Shown: positions 1-8,943 of the stretch, one piece after another
Position numbering within the stretch: the stretch's first letter is position 1
Layout of the letters: every line of letters starts with the position of its first letter
Origin: an uncultured Mycoplasmatota bacterium
GTDB taxonomy: Bacteria; Bacillota_I; Bacilli_A; RF39; UBA660
Direction of reading: 5' to 3'
Assembly: GCA_946553095.1 (NCBI GenBank)
Contig: CAMNRN010000003.1
Coordinates: 1-52,228 of the forward strand
DNA length: 52,228 nucleotides
The notes under the pieces: model-generated
The model's input: the letters and a program-made list of their open reading frames with translations, nothing else
The model's database searches: none
What the model was told of the DNA's origin: nothing
Position numbers and translations under genes: made by a program

Positions 1-74
1 AAATATATATTGTGTTATGCATAAATAATCACCTGTAATTATTATAAAAAAAGATAATTAGATTAGCAAGAAAC

Positions 75-103
75 TTGTATTTTTTTAAATATTCCTTTAT
101 AAT
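75..103 (+). promoter_or_regulatory. sigma-A promoter of galE
   Basis: The -35 box TTGTAT (75-80) and the -10 box TATAAT (98-103) are separated by 17 bp. The start codon of galE follows 17 bp after the -10 box, with the ribosome binding site AAGGTGG at 111-117. The leader is therefore very short. Positions 1-74 hold nothing else I recognise. Confidence 0.7.
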
Positions 104-120
104 GCAATTAAGGTGGTAAA

Positions 121-1140
121 ATGAAGATACTTGTGACAGGGTGTTGTGGTTATATTGGAAGTCATACTTTGGTGGAATTATTAAATAACGGGTATGAAGT
201 AGTGGGATTGGATAATTTTAGTAATAGTAAGAAAGATGTTTTGGATAAAATAGAGAAAATTACGGGAAAACAGATCGTGTTTTATGAATGTGATATGTTA
301 GATAAAGATAATTTAAGAAAGATCTTTCAGGAAAATAAAATTGAAATGGTTATCGATTTTGCTGCATATAAGGCGGTTGGAGAAAGTGTAGAAAAACCTA
401 TTTCTTATTATATTAATAATGTAAGTAGTGTTTTGATGTTACTTGATGTAATGAAAAGTTTTGGGGTTAAAAATTTGATATTTAGTAGTAGTGCAACTGT
501 TTATGGAATGGCGGAGGAAGTTCCTTTAAAAGAGACTTCGTTTGTTGGAGGAACTACTAATCCATATGGAACTAGTAAATTATTTGTCGAAAAGATATTG
601 ATGGATTTATATAATTCAGATAATGATTGGAATATATGTATATTTAGATACTTTAATCCGATTGGAGCTCATTCTAGTGGTTTAATAGGAGAAAATCCAA
701 ATGGAGTTCCAGCAAATTTGATGCCTTATATTGTAAAGGTTGCAAAAAAAGAACTCGAATGTTTAAATATATTTGGTGATGATTATGATACTGTTGATGG
801 AACTGGTGTGAGAGATTATATCCATATTATGGATTTGGCTCTGGCGCATATTTTGGGAGTGAAAAAACTTTGTGAGGTTAAGTCAGGTCTTCATATATAT
901 AACTTAGGAACTGGTAAGGGAATTAGCGTTTTGGAACTTGTCAATGCTTTTAAAAAAGTTAATAATGTCGATATTCCTTATAAAATTGCGCCAAGGAGAG
1001 CTGGAGATATTGCCGAGTGCTATGCATCTATAAGAAAGGCTAGAGAAGAACTGGGGTTTATTCCTAAAAGAGGTATTGATGATATGTGTTTTGATGCTTA
1101 TAATTATGTTTTAAAGGAAAATGAAAATGAAAAAAATTAA
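121..1140 (+). CDS. galE: UDP-glucose/UDP-GlcNAc 4-epimerase
   Basis: This protein of 339 aa interconverts UDP-glucose and UDP-galactose, or the N-acetyl forms, and supplies precursors for the surface polymer encoded downstream. The N-terminal Rossmann motif GxxGYIGS lies at residues 7-14. The catalytic Ser of the SSSATVYG block (about 122-129) and the YxxxK pair Tyr149/Lys153 are intact. The C-terminal half has the family blocks FRYFNPIGAH, NLMPY and VRDYIH. Length matches the family. The ATG at 121 has AAGGTGG just upstream. The gene overlaps wecB by 20 bp, so the two are co-transcribed and translationally coupled. Sequence alone does not tell glucose from N-acetylhexosamine specificity. 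A TGTCGAA 7-mer near 586 is inside the coding region and is probably chance. Confidence 0.95.
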   Translation: MKILVTGCCGYIGSHTLVELLNNGYEVVGLDNFSNSKKDVLDKIEKITGKQIVFYECDMLDKDNLRKIFQENKIEMVIDFAAYKAVGESVEKPISYYINNVSSVLMLLDVMKSFGVKNLIFSSSATVYGMAEEVPLKETSFVGGTTNPYGTSKLFVEKILMDLYNSDNDWNICIFRYFNPIGAHSSGLIGENPNGVPANLMPYIVKVAKKELECLNIFGDDYDTVDGTGVRDYIHIMDLALAHILGVKKLCEVKSGLHIYNLGTGKGISVLELVNAFKKVNNVDIPYKIAPRRAGDIAECYASIRKAREELGFIPKRGIDDMCFDAYNYVLKENENEKN

Positions 1141-2239
1141 AGTAATGAGTATATTTGGGACAAGACCTGAGGCGATAAAAATGGCTCCTTTGGTTAAAGA
1201 ATTGGAAAAAAGAAAGGAAATTAAGTCAATTGTTTGTGTTACAGCGCAACATAGAGAAATGCTCGACCAAGTGTTAGAAACTTTTCAAATCAAGCCAGAT
1301 TATGATTTAGATATTATGAAGCAAGGTCAAAGTTTGGGTGAGATTACTGTAAGAGCTTTAAAGGGACTAGAAGAAGTTATTAAAAAAGAAAAACCAAAGA
1401 TGGTTTTGGTCCATGGCGATACAACAACTACTTTTGTGGGCGCTTTGGCAGCATTTTATAACCAAGCGGCAATAGGGCATGTGGAAGCAGGTCTTAGGAC
1501 TTGGGATAAGTATTCTCCTTATCCTGAGGAAATGAATAGGCAAATGGTGGATAGATTAGCTGATCTTTATTTTGCTCCAACTGATTTAAGTAAAGAGAAT
1601 TTAATTAAAGAAAATATCGATTCGTCAAAGATTATTGTGACAGGAAATACGGCGATTGATGCGATGGCTACCACGGTTTGTGATGATTACCAACATCCGG
1701 AGCTCGATTGGATAAAAGATAATGAAAAAATGATTTTATTGACGGCTCATCGGAGAGAAAATTTGGGAGATCCAATGCGAAGTATTTTTAAAGGAATTAA
1801 GAGAATTATCGATGAATTTAGTGATGTTAAAGTAATTTATCCGATTCATATGAACCCTTTGGTGAGAAGTGTGGCTAAAGAAGTTTTTGATGGTTGTGAT
1901 AGAATTAAGTTAATTGAACCCCTGGAAGTGTTTGATTTTCATAATTTTCAAAATAAAGCTTATATAATTTTAACAGATAGTGGGGGTATTCAAGAGGAGG
2001 CTCCAAGTCTTGGAAAACCAGTTTTGGTACTTCGCGATACAACGGAAAGACCAGAAGGGATTGCCGCGGGGACTTTAAAATTGGTAGGAACTGATGAAGA
2101 TGTTATTTATGAAGAGACAAAGCGTCTTTTATTAGATAATACTTTGTATGAGAAAATGAGTAAGGCTTGTAATCCTTATGGAGATGGACAGGCAAGTAAG
2201 TATATCGTTGATGCAATTTTAGAATATTGTTCAAAATAA
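1121..2239 (+). CDS. wecB: UDP-GlcNAc 2-epimerase (non-hydrolysing)
   Basis: This protein converts UDP-GlcNAc to UDP-ManNAc, the donor used by TagA/WecG-type transferases; a TagA homologue is encoded at 17485. Family signatures are all present: GTRPEAIKMAPL near residues 13-24, HGDTTT near 99, HVEAGLRT, TAHRRENLG, and the long C-terminal block TDSGGIQEEAPSLGKPVL followed by RDTTERPE. The length of 372 aa is typical. ATG codons at 1121 and 1127 are both possible; I keep 1121. It overlaps galE by 20 bp. The stop codon lies inside a strong terminator hairpin, so the galE-wecB transcript probably ends here. Named mnaA in some Firmicutes. Confidence 0.94.
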   Translation: MKMKKIKVMSIFGTRPEAIKMAPLVKELEKRKEIKSIVCVTAQHREMLDQVLETFQIKPDYDLDIMKQGQSLGEITVRALKGLEEVIKKEKPKMVLVHGDTTTTFVGALAAFYNQAAIGHVEAGLRTWDKYSPYPEEMNRQMVDRLADLYFAPTDLSKENLIKENIDSSKIIVTGNTAIDAMATTVCDDYQHPELDWIKDNEKMILLTAHRRENLGDPMRSIFKGIKRIIDEFSDVKVIYPIHMNPLVRSVAKEVFDGCDRIKLIEPLEVFDFHNFQNKAYIILTDSGGIQEEAPSLGKPVLVLRDTTERPEGIAAGTLKLVGTDEDVIYEETKRLLLDNTLYEKMSKACNPYGDGQASKYIVDAILEYCSK

Positions 2240-2262
2240 TTAGATTTGAACAATATTTTTTT
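2223..2262 (+). terminator. Rho-independent terminator after wecB
   Basis: A perfect 13-bp stem has arms 2223-2235 and 2245-2257, a 9-nt loop, and a run of T's starting inside the right arm. It overlaps the wecB stop codon and separates galE-wecB from the transporter operon. Confidence 0.85.
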
Positions 2263-2283
2263 TAATGAATGATATTTTAGGGG

Positions 2284-2312
2284 TTGAAATGTTCAAAAAG
2301 ATGCGATATAAT
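2284..2312 (+). promoter_or_regulatory. sigma-A promoter of the ABC transporter operon
   Basis: TTGAAA (2284-2289), a 17-bp spacer and TATAAT (2307-2312) form a near-perfect promoter directly after the wecB terminator. It shows that translation begins at 2355, since longer in-frame extensions to 2265 would start before the transcript. Confidence 0.8.
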
Positions 2313-2354
2313 TTGTTTGTGAACATAAAGTTCGTTAGGAAAGGAAATACAAAA

Positions 2355-3326
2355 ATGAAAAAAATATTGTTGTTATTAATGGGGGCTTTTTTACTTACGG
2401 GTTGTGGTTCAGATAGAGAAAAAGTGGTTATTTATTCTTCGATGGAGGAGGAGAGGAATCAAGCTTTAAAAGAACAGTTAGAAGAAAAGTTTGAGCTTTA
2501 TGATGTCGTCGTGCAGGCTGTGGCAACAGGAAATAGTGCGGCTAAAATAAAGAATGAAGGATCAAATATTGAAGCTGATATTGTTTTAGATTTAGAAACA
2601 GCTCATATGGCTAATTTAGAGGATAATTTTGCTCTTTTGTCTGATTTTGATACTAGTATGTTCTTAGATGGGATCAATAATTCAGAAAATTATTTTACGT
2701 GGGTTAAGTATACGATGAATTTGATTATCGATAATAAATATTTTAAAGAACATAATTTGAGTATTCCAGAGACTTATGAGGATTTATTAAAAAAAGAATA
2801 TAAGGGTCTTATTGCAATGCCTGATCCTAAGACATCGGGAACAGGGTATGGTTTTTTCTTAAATGCAGTAAACATAATGGGAGAAGATAAAGCGATAGAA
2901 TATTTTAATAAATTAAAAAATAATATGCGAGAATTTACGACATCTGGTTCAGGACCTACTAATCTTTTAAAGCAAGGTGAAATTGCGATTGCGATGGGAA
3001 TGACTAATCAAGGTGTGGAAGCAATTAATGCTGGTTATGATTACACAATTGTTGAACTTAAAACAGGTTCTCCTTATAATACTACTAGTTTTGGAATTAT
3101 AAAAGGACATGAAGATAAGGCTGGAGTAAAAGAAGTTTTTGAATGGATTTTAACTGATTTTAGTCGTTATGATAAAGAACATTTTATGCCAGATCAAGTA
3201 TTAAAGAATCAGAAAATTAGTGTTAAAAATTATCCTCTTGATTTAACTTATGCTGATATGATGGGAATTGATGATATGAAAGTTAAAGAACATTTGACAA
3301 AAATGTGGGGAAAAGTAAATGGATAG
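2355..3326 (+). CDS. ABC transporter substrate-binding lipoprotein (Fe3+/2-aminoethylphosphonate type)
   Basis: This 323-aa lipoprotein has a hydrophobic signal peptide and a lipobox LLTGC, with Cys17 as the lipidated residue. The body resembles the SBP_bac_8/AfuA-PhnS family, with VVIYSSMEEER at the start of lobe 1, a YTMNLIID hinge region and PKTSGTGYGF. It probably captures a small anionic solute outside the membrane and hands it to the permease at 4080. The neighbouring cytidylyltransferase makes 2-aminoethylphosphonate or a choline-like head group more likely than iron, but that is inference. I start at ATG 2355 because it follows an AGGAAAGGAA site and the promoter at 2284-2312; the frame is open upstream to 2265. 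It overlaps the ATPase gene by 8 bp. Confidence 0.88.
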   Translation: MKKILLLLMGAFLLTGCGSDREKVVIYSSMEEERNQALKEQLEEKFELYDVVVQAVATGNSAAKIKNEGSNIEADIVLDLETAHMANLEDNFALLSDFDTSMFLDGINNSENYFTWVKYTMNLIIDNKYFKEHNLSIPETYEDLLKKEYKGLIAMPDPKTSGTGYGFFLNAVNIMGEDKAIEYFNKLKNNMREFTTSGSGPTNLLKQGEIAIAMGMTNQGVEAINAGYDYTIVELKTGSPYNTTSFGIIKGHEDKAGVKEVFEWILTDFSRYDKEHFMPDQVLKNQKISVKNYPLDLTYADMMGIDDMKVKEHLTKMWGKVNG

Positions 3327-4080
3327 TTTAGAAATTAAAAATTTATCTAAACGTTATGGAAAAAAGATGGTTCTAAAAAATATTAATTTTGAAGTCAAAA
3401 ATGGCGAGTTTTTATCTATTTTAGGGCCTTCAGGGTGTGGGAAGACTACACTACTTAGAATATTAATTGGAATTGAAGATATAACGGAAGGTTCTATTTA
3501 TAAAGACAAAAAGGATATTACGAAATTAGATCCTTCAAAAAGAGGAATGGGGATAGTTTTTCAAAACTATGCTTTATTTCCGAATATGAATGTTTTAGAA
3601 AATGTAAGTTATGCGTTAAAAATAAAATTAAAGAATAAAGAAAAAGCTAAGCGTGAAGCAATAAAAATGTTAGAAATGTTGAATATGAAAGAGCATTTGC
3701 ATAAATATCCTCATGAGATTTCGGGTGGACAACAACAAAGAGTGGCGATGGCTAGGACGCTTGTTTTAAATCCTGATATTATTTTATTTGATGAGGCGAT
3801 GAGTGCTCTTGATGCTGACAATCGATTGAAACTTCGAGGAGAATTAAAAAATATTCAAAAAAAGACAAAAACAACAATGATTTATATTACACATGATCAA
3901 GAAGAAGCATTTTCGCTTTCAGATCGAGTAATGGTTATGAATGATGGAGAAATTGTTCAAATTGATAAGCCGAGTGTTATTTTTAGAAATCCAGCAAATC
4001 AATATGTGAAGAATTTTGTAACTGATCATTTAGTTGATAAAGTTAGTTCAATTCAAAAATGTATAGGAACAGATATTTGA
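3319..4080 (+). CDS. ABC transporter ATP-binding protein (PotA/FbpC-like)
   Basis: This 253-aa ATPase powers the importer encoded around it. Walker A is GPSGCGKT at residues 36-43, the Q-loop is in VFQNYALFPNM, the signature is SGGQQQRVAMAR near residue 135, Walker B is ILFDEAMSAL, and the switch His is in YITHDQEEA. The protein ends soon after the core; the C-terminal TOBE domain of PotA and FbpC (usual length about 350 aa) is essentially missing. The start overlaps the binding-protein gene by 8 bp and the stop overlaps the permease start by 1 bp, which indicates translational coupling. Confidence 0.93.
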   Translation: MDSLEIKNLSKRYGKKMVLKNINFEVKNGEFLSILGPSGCGKTTLLRILIGIEDITEGSIYKDKKDITKLDPSKRGMGIVFQNYALFPNMNVLENVSYALKIKLKNKEKAKREAIKMLEMLNMKEHLHKYPHEISGGQQQRVAMARTLVLNPDIILFDEAMSALDADNRLKLRGELKNIQKKTKTTMIYITHDQEEAFSLSDRVMVMNDGEIVQIDKPSVIFRNPANQYVKNFVTDHLVDKVSSIQKCIGTDI

Positions 4081-5675
4081 TGAAAAAGAAGTTTGGTAAA
4101 TTAAATGTATTTTTGTTGATTTTTTTAGGAATTACTGTATTGTATCCACTTCTGATGATGATAGGTCATATAAATGTTTCTGATATCGGAAAACTTGTTG
4201 GATCGGTCGGGTTTCAAGAAGCGCTTAAAAATTCTTTGTTTGTAGGAGTGATTGCCACATTAATAAGTGTTATAGTGGCTTATTTGCTTGCTTATAGCAT
4301 CAATAGAACAAATATAAAACATCGCGCTGTATTAAAACTTTGTATTACAGTGCCAATGCTTATTCCTTCTATTTCACATGGTTTAGGGTTGATTAATCTA
4401 TTTGGAGCTAGGGGAATTATCTCGAGTTTGTTTGGTTTTAATATTGTCGGAAGCCTCGGTATAATTGTCGGTTCAGTGCTTTATTCTTTTCCAATTGCTT
4501 TTCTAATAATTGATGACGGTTTTAAATATGTTGATACAAATTTATATGAAAGTGCACGTGTGCTCGGACTTAATTTTCATCAAACATTTTTTAAAGTAAC
4601 GTTTACTTATTTGAAAAAGCCCCTTTTTTCAGCTGTTTTTGCTGTTTTTACGATGATATTTACGGATTATGGAGTTCCACTTTCTGTTGGGGGAATGTAT
4701 ACGACACTTCCTGTGTTCTTATATAAAGAAGTTATAGGCTTACTTAATTATTCAACAGGGACGATTGTGGGATTGTTTCTTTTAATACCAGCTTTTATTT
4801 CTTTTATGGTTGATACTTTTATGCGAGATTATGCTAGTACTTCAGCATCGGGAAGGGAATTGGTTTTAAAAGAAAATAAGGTACGAGATGTCATTTTTAA
4901 AATATATACTTATGTAATTATCTTAAGTGTATTTGTTATTATAGGATCGTTTGTCTATTATGCAGTAATGGATAATGTGTTGTTAAATCCTGTGTTGTCA
5001 ATGAAACATTTTAATTATGTAATCAGTAATGATGTTGGTGGATATCTATTTAATTCATTGGTGATTTCTGGGGGAGTGGCTATCTTTGGAACGCTGATAA
5101 CTTATTTTGTAGCTTATGTTACGGGGCGAGTTCGTGGAAAGATGGCCAGGATTATTCATATTTTGACAATTATTACTTTAGCTGTTCCCGGGATGGTTTT
5201 AGGACTTGCTTATTCGATTAGTTTTAGTGGGACATTTATCTATAATACGTTTTTATTGCTGATAATTGTTAATATTATTCATTTTATAGCTAGTCCATAT
5301 TTGATGGCTTATAATGCTTTGCAAAAAGTTAATATGAATTATGAAATCGTTGCTAAAACTTGTAATGTGGGATTGTTGCGAATTATAAAAGATGTGATTA
5401 TTCCTTGTACTAAACTAACTATTCGAGAAATGTTTGCATATTTTTTTGTTAATTCGATGATTACAATATCTGCTGTAGCATTTTTGTATAATACTAAGAA
5501 TATGCCATTATCAATTCTTATTAATACTTATGAGGGAAATATGATGCTCGGTGAAGCTGCAATTATTTCTTTAATTATTTTAATGTTTAATGTTATAATT
5601 AAATTAGTGATATATTTAATAAATAGAAGAGAAGATAGGAGAAAATATAATGAAGTTACTTATGAATCATTTTGA
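4080..5675 (+). CDS. ABC transporter permease, two fused membrane domains (FbpB-like)
   Basis: This 531-aa permease has about 12 hydrophobic segments in two homologous halves. Each half has an EAA-type loop: ESARVLGLNFHQTFFKVTF in the first and EIVAKTCNVGLLRIIKDV in the second. One polypeptide thus supplies both halves of the pore, as in FbpB and PhnU/V-like iron or 2-aminoethylphosphonate importers. I start at the ATG whose A is the last base of the upstream TGA (TGATG at 4078-4082), with AGGAA at 4064-4068. The frame extends to 4059 but has no better site. It overlaps the next gene by 26 bp. Confidence 0.92.
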   Translation: MKKKFGKLNVFLLIFLGITVLYPLLMMIGHINVSDIGKLVGSVGFQEALKNSLFVGVIATLISVIVAYLLAYSINRTNIKHRAVLKLCITVPMLIPSISHGLGLINLFGARGIISSLFGFNIVGSLGIIVGSVLYSFPIAFLIIDDGFKYVDTNLYESARVLGLNFHQTFFKVTFTYLKKPLFSAVFAVFTMIFTDYGVPLSVGGMYTTLPVFLYKEVIGLLNYSTGTIVGLFLLIPAFISFMVDTFMRDYASTSASGRELVLKENKVRDVIFKIYTYVIILSVFVIIGSFVYYAVMDNVLLNPVLSMKHFNYVISNDVGGYLFNSLVISGGVAIFGTLITYFVAYVTGRVRGKMARIIHILTIITLAVPGMVLGLAYSISFSGTFIYNTFLLLIIVNIIHFIASPYLMAYNALQKVNMNYEIVAKTCNVGLLRIIKDVIIPCTKLTIREMFAYFFVNSMITISAVAFLYNTKNMPLSILINTYEGNMMLGEAAIISLIILMFNVIIKLVIYLINRREDRRKYNEVTYESF

Positions 5676-6543
5676 TTGTTTAGTTGTTATAGAAAGAGAG
5701 AAGAAAAAGTTGTCACAAAGAGATATTGCTAAGTTTACAAATCTTTCTTTAGGGAGTGTTAATACAGTTATTAATGAGTTATTAGAAGCTAATCTTATTG
5801 ATGAAAATAATATGATTACTTCAAAGGGTTTGGAAGCTTTGGAACCATATAGGGTTAAAAGAGCAATTTTTTTAGCGGCCGGTTTTGGTTCTAGGTTAGT
5901 TCCTATTACGCTTAATACACCTAAGCCTTTGGTTTTAGTAAATGGAAAAAGAATTATTGAAACTTTACTTGAGGCAGTAGTGAGATCTGAAATACCAGAG
6001 ATCATTGTTGTTACGGGTTATTTAGGAGAACAGTTTGAGATATTAAAGAAAAAGTATCCTGATATAATATTTGTTAATAATAATAAGTATAATGAAGCAA
6101 ATAATATTTCTAGTGCTTATTTAGTAAGAGATAAAATGTGTAATGCTTATGTTTTAGAGTCTGATCTCGTTTTGTCTAATCCTAATTTGATAAGAAAATA
6201 TGAGTATTGTAGTAATTTTTTGGGAATACCAACAAAAAGATCTGATGACTGGTGTTTTGAAACGAAAAATGGCCATATTGTTAAAGAAAAAATTGGTGGA
6301 GTTAATTGTCATCAAATGGTTGGGATTTCTTATTATAATGAAGAAGATGGAAATAAGTTAAGTAAAGATATTGAAGAAGTTTTTAATAGTCCTGGAGGAA
6401 GAGAAAAATATTGGGAACAAGTACAGTTAGTGGAGAGAAAAAACAATTATAAAATTGCTGTACGGGAATGTAGTTTTGATGATATAATTGAAATAGATAC
6501 GTTTAATGAGTTAAAAGCAATTGATAAAACGTATGATATGTGA
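5650..6543 (+). CDS. Winged-helix domain fused to LicC-like nucleotidyltransferase
   Basis: Residues 1-70 look like a winged helix-turn-helix domain (RDIAKFTNLSLGSVNTVIN). From about residue 74 a sugar-phosphate-type nucleotidyltransferase follows, with the signature FLAAGFGSRLVPITLNTPKP and the C-terminal EIDTFNELKAID typical of LicC choline-phosphate cytidylyltransferases. PntC, a CTP:2-aminoethylphosphonate cytidylyltransferase, belongs to the same family. The likely reaction is CTP plus a phosphorylated or phosphonate head group giving the CMP-activated form, used to decorate surface polymers. The gene overlaps the permease gene by 26 bp and has AGGAG at 5637-5641, so import and activation appear coupled. 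No kinase (LicA) or transferase (LicD) is in the window. The exact substrate is undetermined. Confidence 0.8.
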   Translation: MKLLMNHFDCLVVIEREKKKLSQRDIAKFTNLSLGSVNTVINELLEANLIDENNMITSKGLEALEPYRVKRAIFLAAGFGSRLVPITLNTPKPLVLVNGKRIIETLLEAVVRSEIPEIIVVTGYLGEQFEILKKKYPDIIFVNNNKYNEANNISSAYLVRDKMCNAYVLESDLVLSNPNLIRKYEYCSNFLGIPTKRSDDWCFETKNGHIVKEKIGGVNCHQMVGISYYNEEDGNKLSKDIEEVFNSPGGREKYWEQVQLVERKNNYKIAVRECSFDDIIEIDTFNELKAIDKTYDM

Positions 6544-6582
6544 AGTATCTTTAAATAATGTTTTTTATAGTGGTGATTTTGA

Positions 6583-8883
6583 ATGAGAGATTATTTAATA
6601 AAAATAAAAGAAGATAAGAAAAAATTTTTATTAATATTTATAATATTTATTATAACTCTTTTTATCCCTTATTTCGAAGAAGATTGGATGTGGAGTGTTG
6701 AAGGTTTTAATAATATTTTTAAAAATGGGATGATTGTTGGAAATTTCTTTACAATAACTCTTACATTTAATAAATTAACTCAAGCGGTTGTTATGACCTT
6801 ATCTCTGTATTTTTTGATAAGAGAGATTTGTAATTTATTAAAATGTGATAAAAATATTGTTCTTTTTTTAATTTTTACTATTCCTTTGAGCGTTTGTAAA
6901 TCTAGTCTTTTTTGGATTACGGGTTTTGCCAATTATGTAATAGCATCTTGTTTTCTCATTTTTTGTTTGAAGTATTTAAATAAAGTGGAGGAAAAAGATA
7001 AGTTTTCTATTTTTTCTTTTCTTTTTTGTGGACTATTATTTTTTATATCTTCTTTGGTTAATATTTATTTAAGTATTTTTTTGCTGTTAATAGCAGTTAT
7101 GGGGAATCTGTTTTTAATTTTTAGAAAAAAAAGAATTCATTATAAGTTGCTCGGGTCTTTACTTGGCGTTTTAATAGCTTTTAGTGTAATTACTTTAAAG
7201 ACTGGTGGGAGTTTGTTTTTGGATAGGTCTTTGTGGCTTAGTTCTTTTTTGAGTCGATTTATAGATGTTAGCAAAAATACTTTTTTTATAGATTATATTT
7301 TAATTATAGGGATAGTTTTAAGTTTGTTTTTATATTATAAAAATAATTGTAAAGAAAATAAATTAATAAATTTTTTGTTTGTTTTACAACTGTTTTATTT
7401 GTTTTATATAATTTGTTGTCGAGCGTTTTCTAATTGGAATATTATTGGTCGAGCAACAGAGTATTTTAATTTTATTTTATGTATGATTTTCTTATTAGTT
7501 TTATTAATTCAGCTTTTTATCTTTTTTAGGAAAAAGAAGGAATTTACGAATATACTATTTTGGATTATTGGTCTAGGCGTTCTTTTAATTGCTATTACAT
7601 GGTTAAAGACGATAGAAAAAGGAAGTTACTTTATTATATATTTGTGGTTAATAATACTCTTATTGTATATGTTAGATTTAAGTAAATGGCATGCATTTAA
7701 GGAAATAAATATTATTTTAAATGTGTTTTTGATTTTCTTTGCGGGATTTGTTCTTACAATATATGGATATGTTTATTTTGTGAATTATAAATTTGAAGAA
7801 TATGTTTTGCATTTTCAGGAAACTCATCAATTTTTGAATTATCCGATTTTGCCTTATCAAAATTTTTTACGCGATAATATTGTGCCGACAAATTATGAGG
7901 CGTATTATAAAAAGAAAATGGGGTTAAGAGAAGATTTAATATTTTCACAAATGCCTTATTCGAAATGGAAGAAATTTGTCATTTCAAGTTCTTCTTTTAA
8001 AAATTCAGATACGAATTTTCGTGGGCAGTTTATCGTAGTTCCATCTTATGATGGCAGCAATCAAAATACTCATCCTTGTGTAATTTATTCTGAGGAGAAA
8101 TTACATGGATATCATTATTGGATGGCTTATACACCATGGCCTAATAATCAAAATAAATATGAAAATCCATCTTTAGCTGTGAGTAATGATGGAATAAACT
8201 TTTTTGTTCCTTCAGAGATTAAGAACCCAATTTCAGGAGAGACAGGAGATAAGTATAGCTATTATTCTGATCCTTATTTGTTTTATGATGAAGATCATTT
8301 TGAACTTTGGTATCGCTATAATCCTTATATTTATAAAGGAACAGTTGGGACTGAGGCTAATAATTTGATTTTGCGCAAAACCAGTCTAGATGGAATTAAT
8401 TGGAGTACGCATGATGTTATTTTGAATAAAGAAGATAATCAAGCTTATATGAGTATAAGTGTTGTTCATGAAAATGGTAAATATAAAATTTGGTATGTAA
8501 ATTATAATTCTTTCATGTATTATAGAGAATCAAAAGATTTGAAAAAATGGTCTGTTCCAGTTTTAGTACAATTTGAAGATTTCGATAAAACAATTTGGCA
8601 TGCTGAAGTAAAAAAAATAAATGATTCTTATGAATTGTTATTGTTTCATAATTCAGGAAAAGGAAACCTTTATCACTCTTATAGCAAAGATGGAATTCAT
8701 TTTAAAAATACTAAAGAAATAGATACTTCTTATTTGCCTAAAGATGGAAAAAATAGAATTTATAAAAGTTCATTTGTATATCAAAATGGAAAGGTTAATC
8801 TATATATTCCATATAATTTTTGGGATAAATCTTCAGAATGGTTTATTTATTTTAAACAATTAAAAGCAGAAGAGTTTAAATGA
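6583..8883 (+). CDS. Polytopic membrane protein (DUF6056-like) fused to a beta-propeller glycosidase-like domain
   Basis: Residues 1 to about 400 are highly hydrophobic, with about 11 membrane segments. They resemble the membrane protein at 18213, sharing a [FG]xxDDIQW/EEDWMW-type start, SxxFWITGFANYV and a C-terminal FVNY/FLVN helix. Residues from about 465 to 766 are soluble and extracytoplasmic, with repeated blades such as NPSLAVSNDGINFF, YSDPYLFYDEDHFELWYRY and NGKYKIWYV. These are typical of five-bladed propellers of the GH43/GH32/GH130 kind. A catalytic triad cannot be assigned by eye, so hydrolase activity is uncertain; it may instead bind or modify the surface polymer. Lone gene with short gaps on both sides. 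I do not recognise a characterised homologue of the fusion. Confidence 0.6.
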   Translation: MRDYLIKIKEDKKKFLLIFIIFIITLFIPYFEEDWMWSVEGFNNIFKNGMIVGNFFTITLTFNKLTQAVVMTLSLYFLIREICNLLKCDKNIVLFLIFTIPLSVCKSSLFWITGFANYVIASCFLIFCLKYLNKVEEKDKFSIFSFLFCGLLFFISSLVNIYLSIFLLLIAVMGNLFLIFRKKRIHYKLLGSLLGVLIAFSVITLKTGGSLFLDRSLWLSSFLSRFIDVSKNTFFIDYILIIGIVLSLFLYYKNNCKENKLINFLFVLQLFYLFYIICCRAFSNWNIIGRATEYFNFILCMIFLLVLLIQLFIFFRKKKEFTNILFWIIGLGVLLIAITWLKTIEKGSYFIIYLWLIILLLYMLDLSKWHAFKEINIILNVFLIFFAGFVLTIYGYVYFVNYKFEEYVLHFQETHQFLNYPILPYQNFLRDNIVPTNYEAYYKKKMGLREDLIFSQMPYSKWKKFVISSSSFKNSDTNFRGQFIVVPSYDGSNQNTHPCVIYSEEKLHGYHYWMAYTPWPNNQNKYENPSLAVSNDGINFFVPSEIKNPISGETGDKYSYYSDPYLFYDEDHFELWYRYNPYIYKGTVGTEANNLILRKTSLDGINWSTHDVILNKEDNQAYMSISVVHENGKYKIWYVNYNSFMYYRESKDLKKWSVPVLVQFEDFDKTIWHAEVKKINDSYELLLFHNSGKGNLYHSYSKDGIHFKNTKEIDTSYLPKDGKNRIYKSSFVYQNGKVNLYIPYNFWDKSSEWFIYFKQLKAEEFK

Positions 8884-8895
8884 GATTAAAAATCT

Positions 8896-8923
8896 TTGAT
8901 TTCTGGTAAATTATTGGTATAAT
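8896..8923 (+). promoter_or_regulatory. sigma-A promoter of tagO
   Basis: TTGATT (8896-8901), 16 bp, then TATAAT (8918-8923). The ribosome binding site AGGAG (8932-8936) and the ATG at 8944 follow closely. It probably drives the polymer-assembly genes from tagO to at least 15250. Confidence 0.75.
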
Positions 8924-8943
8924 AGTTTTATAGGAGATAGAAT

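Noticed and set aside
2265-2354. N-terminal extension of the binding protein from ATG 2265
   Set aside because: The stretch contains the promoter and would place a cytoplasmic-looking 30-aa segment before a proper lipoprotein signal peptide.
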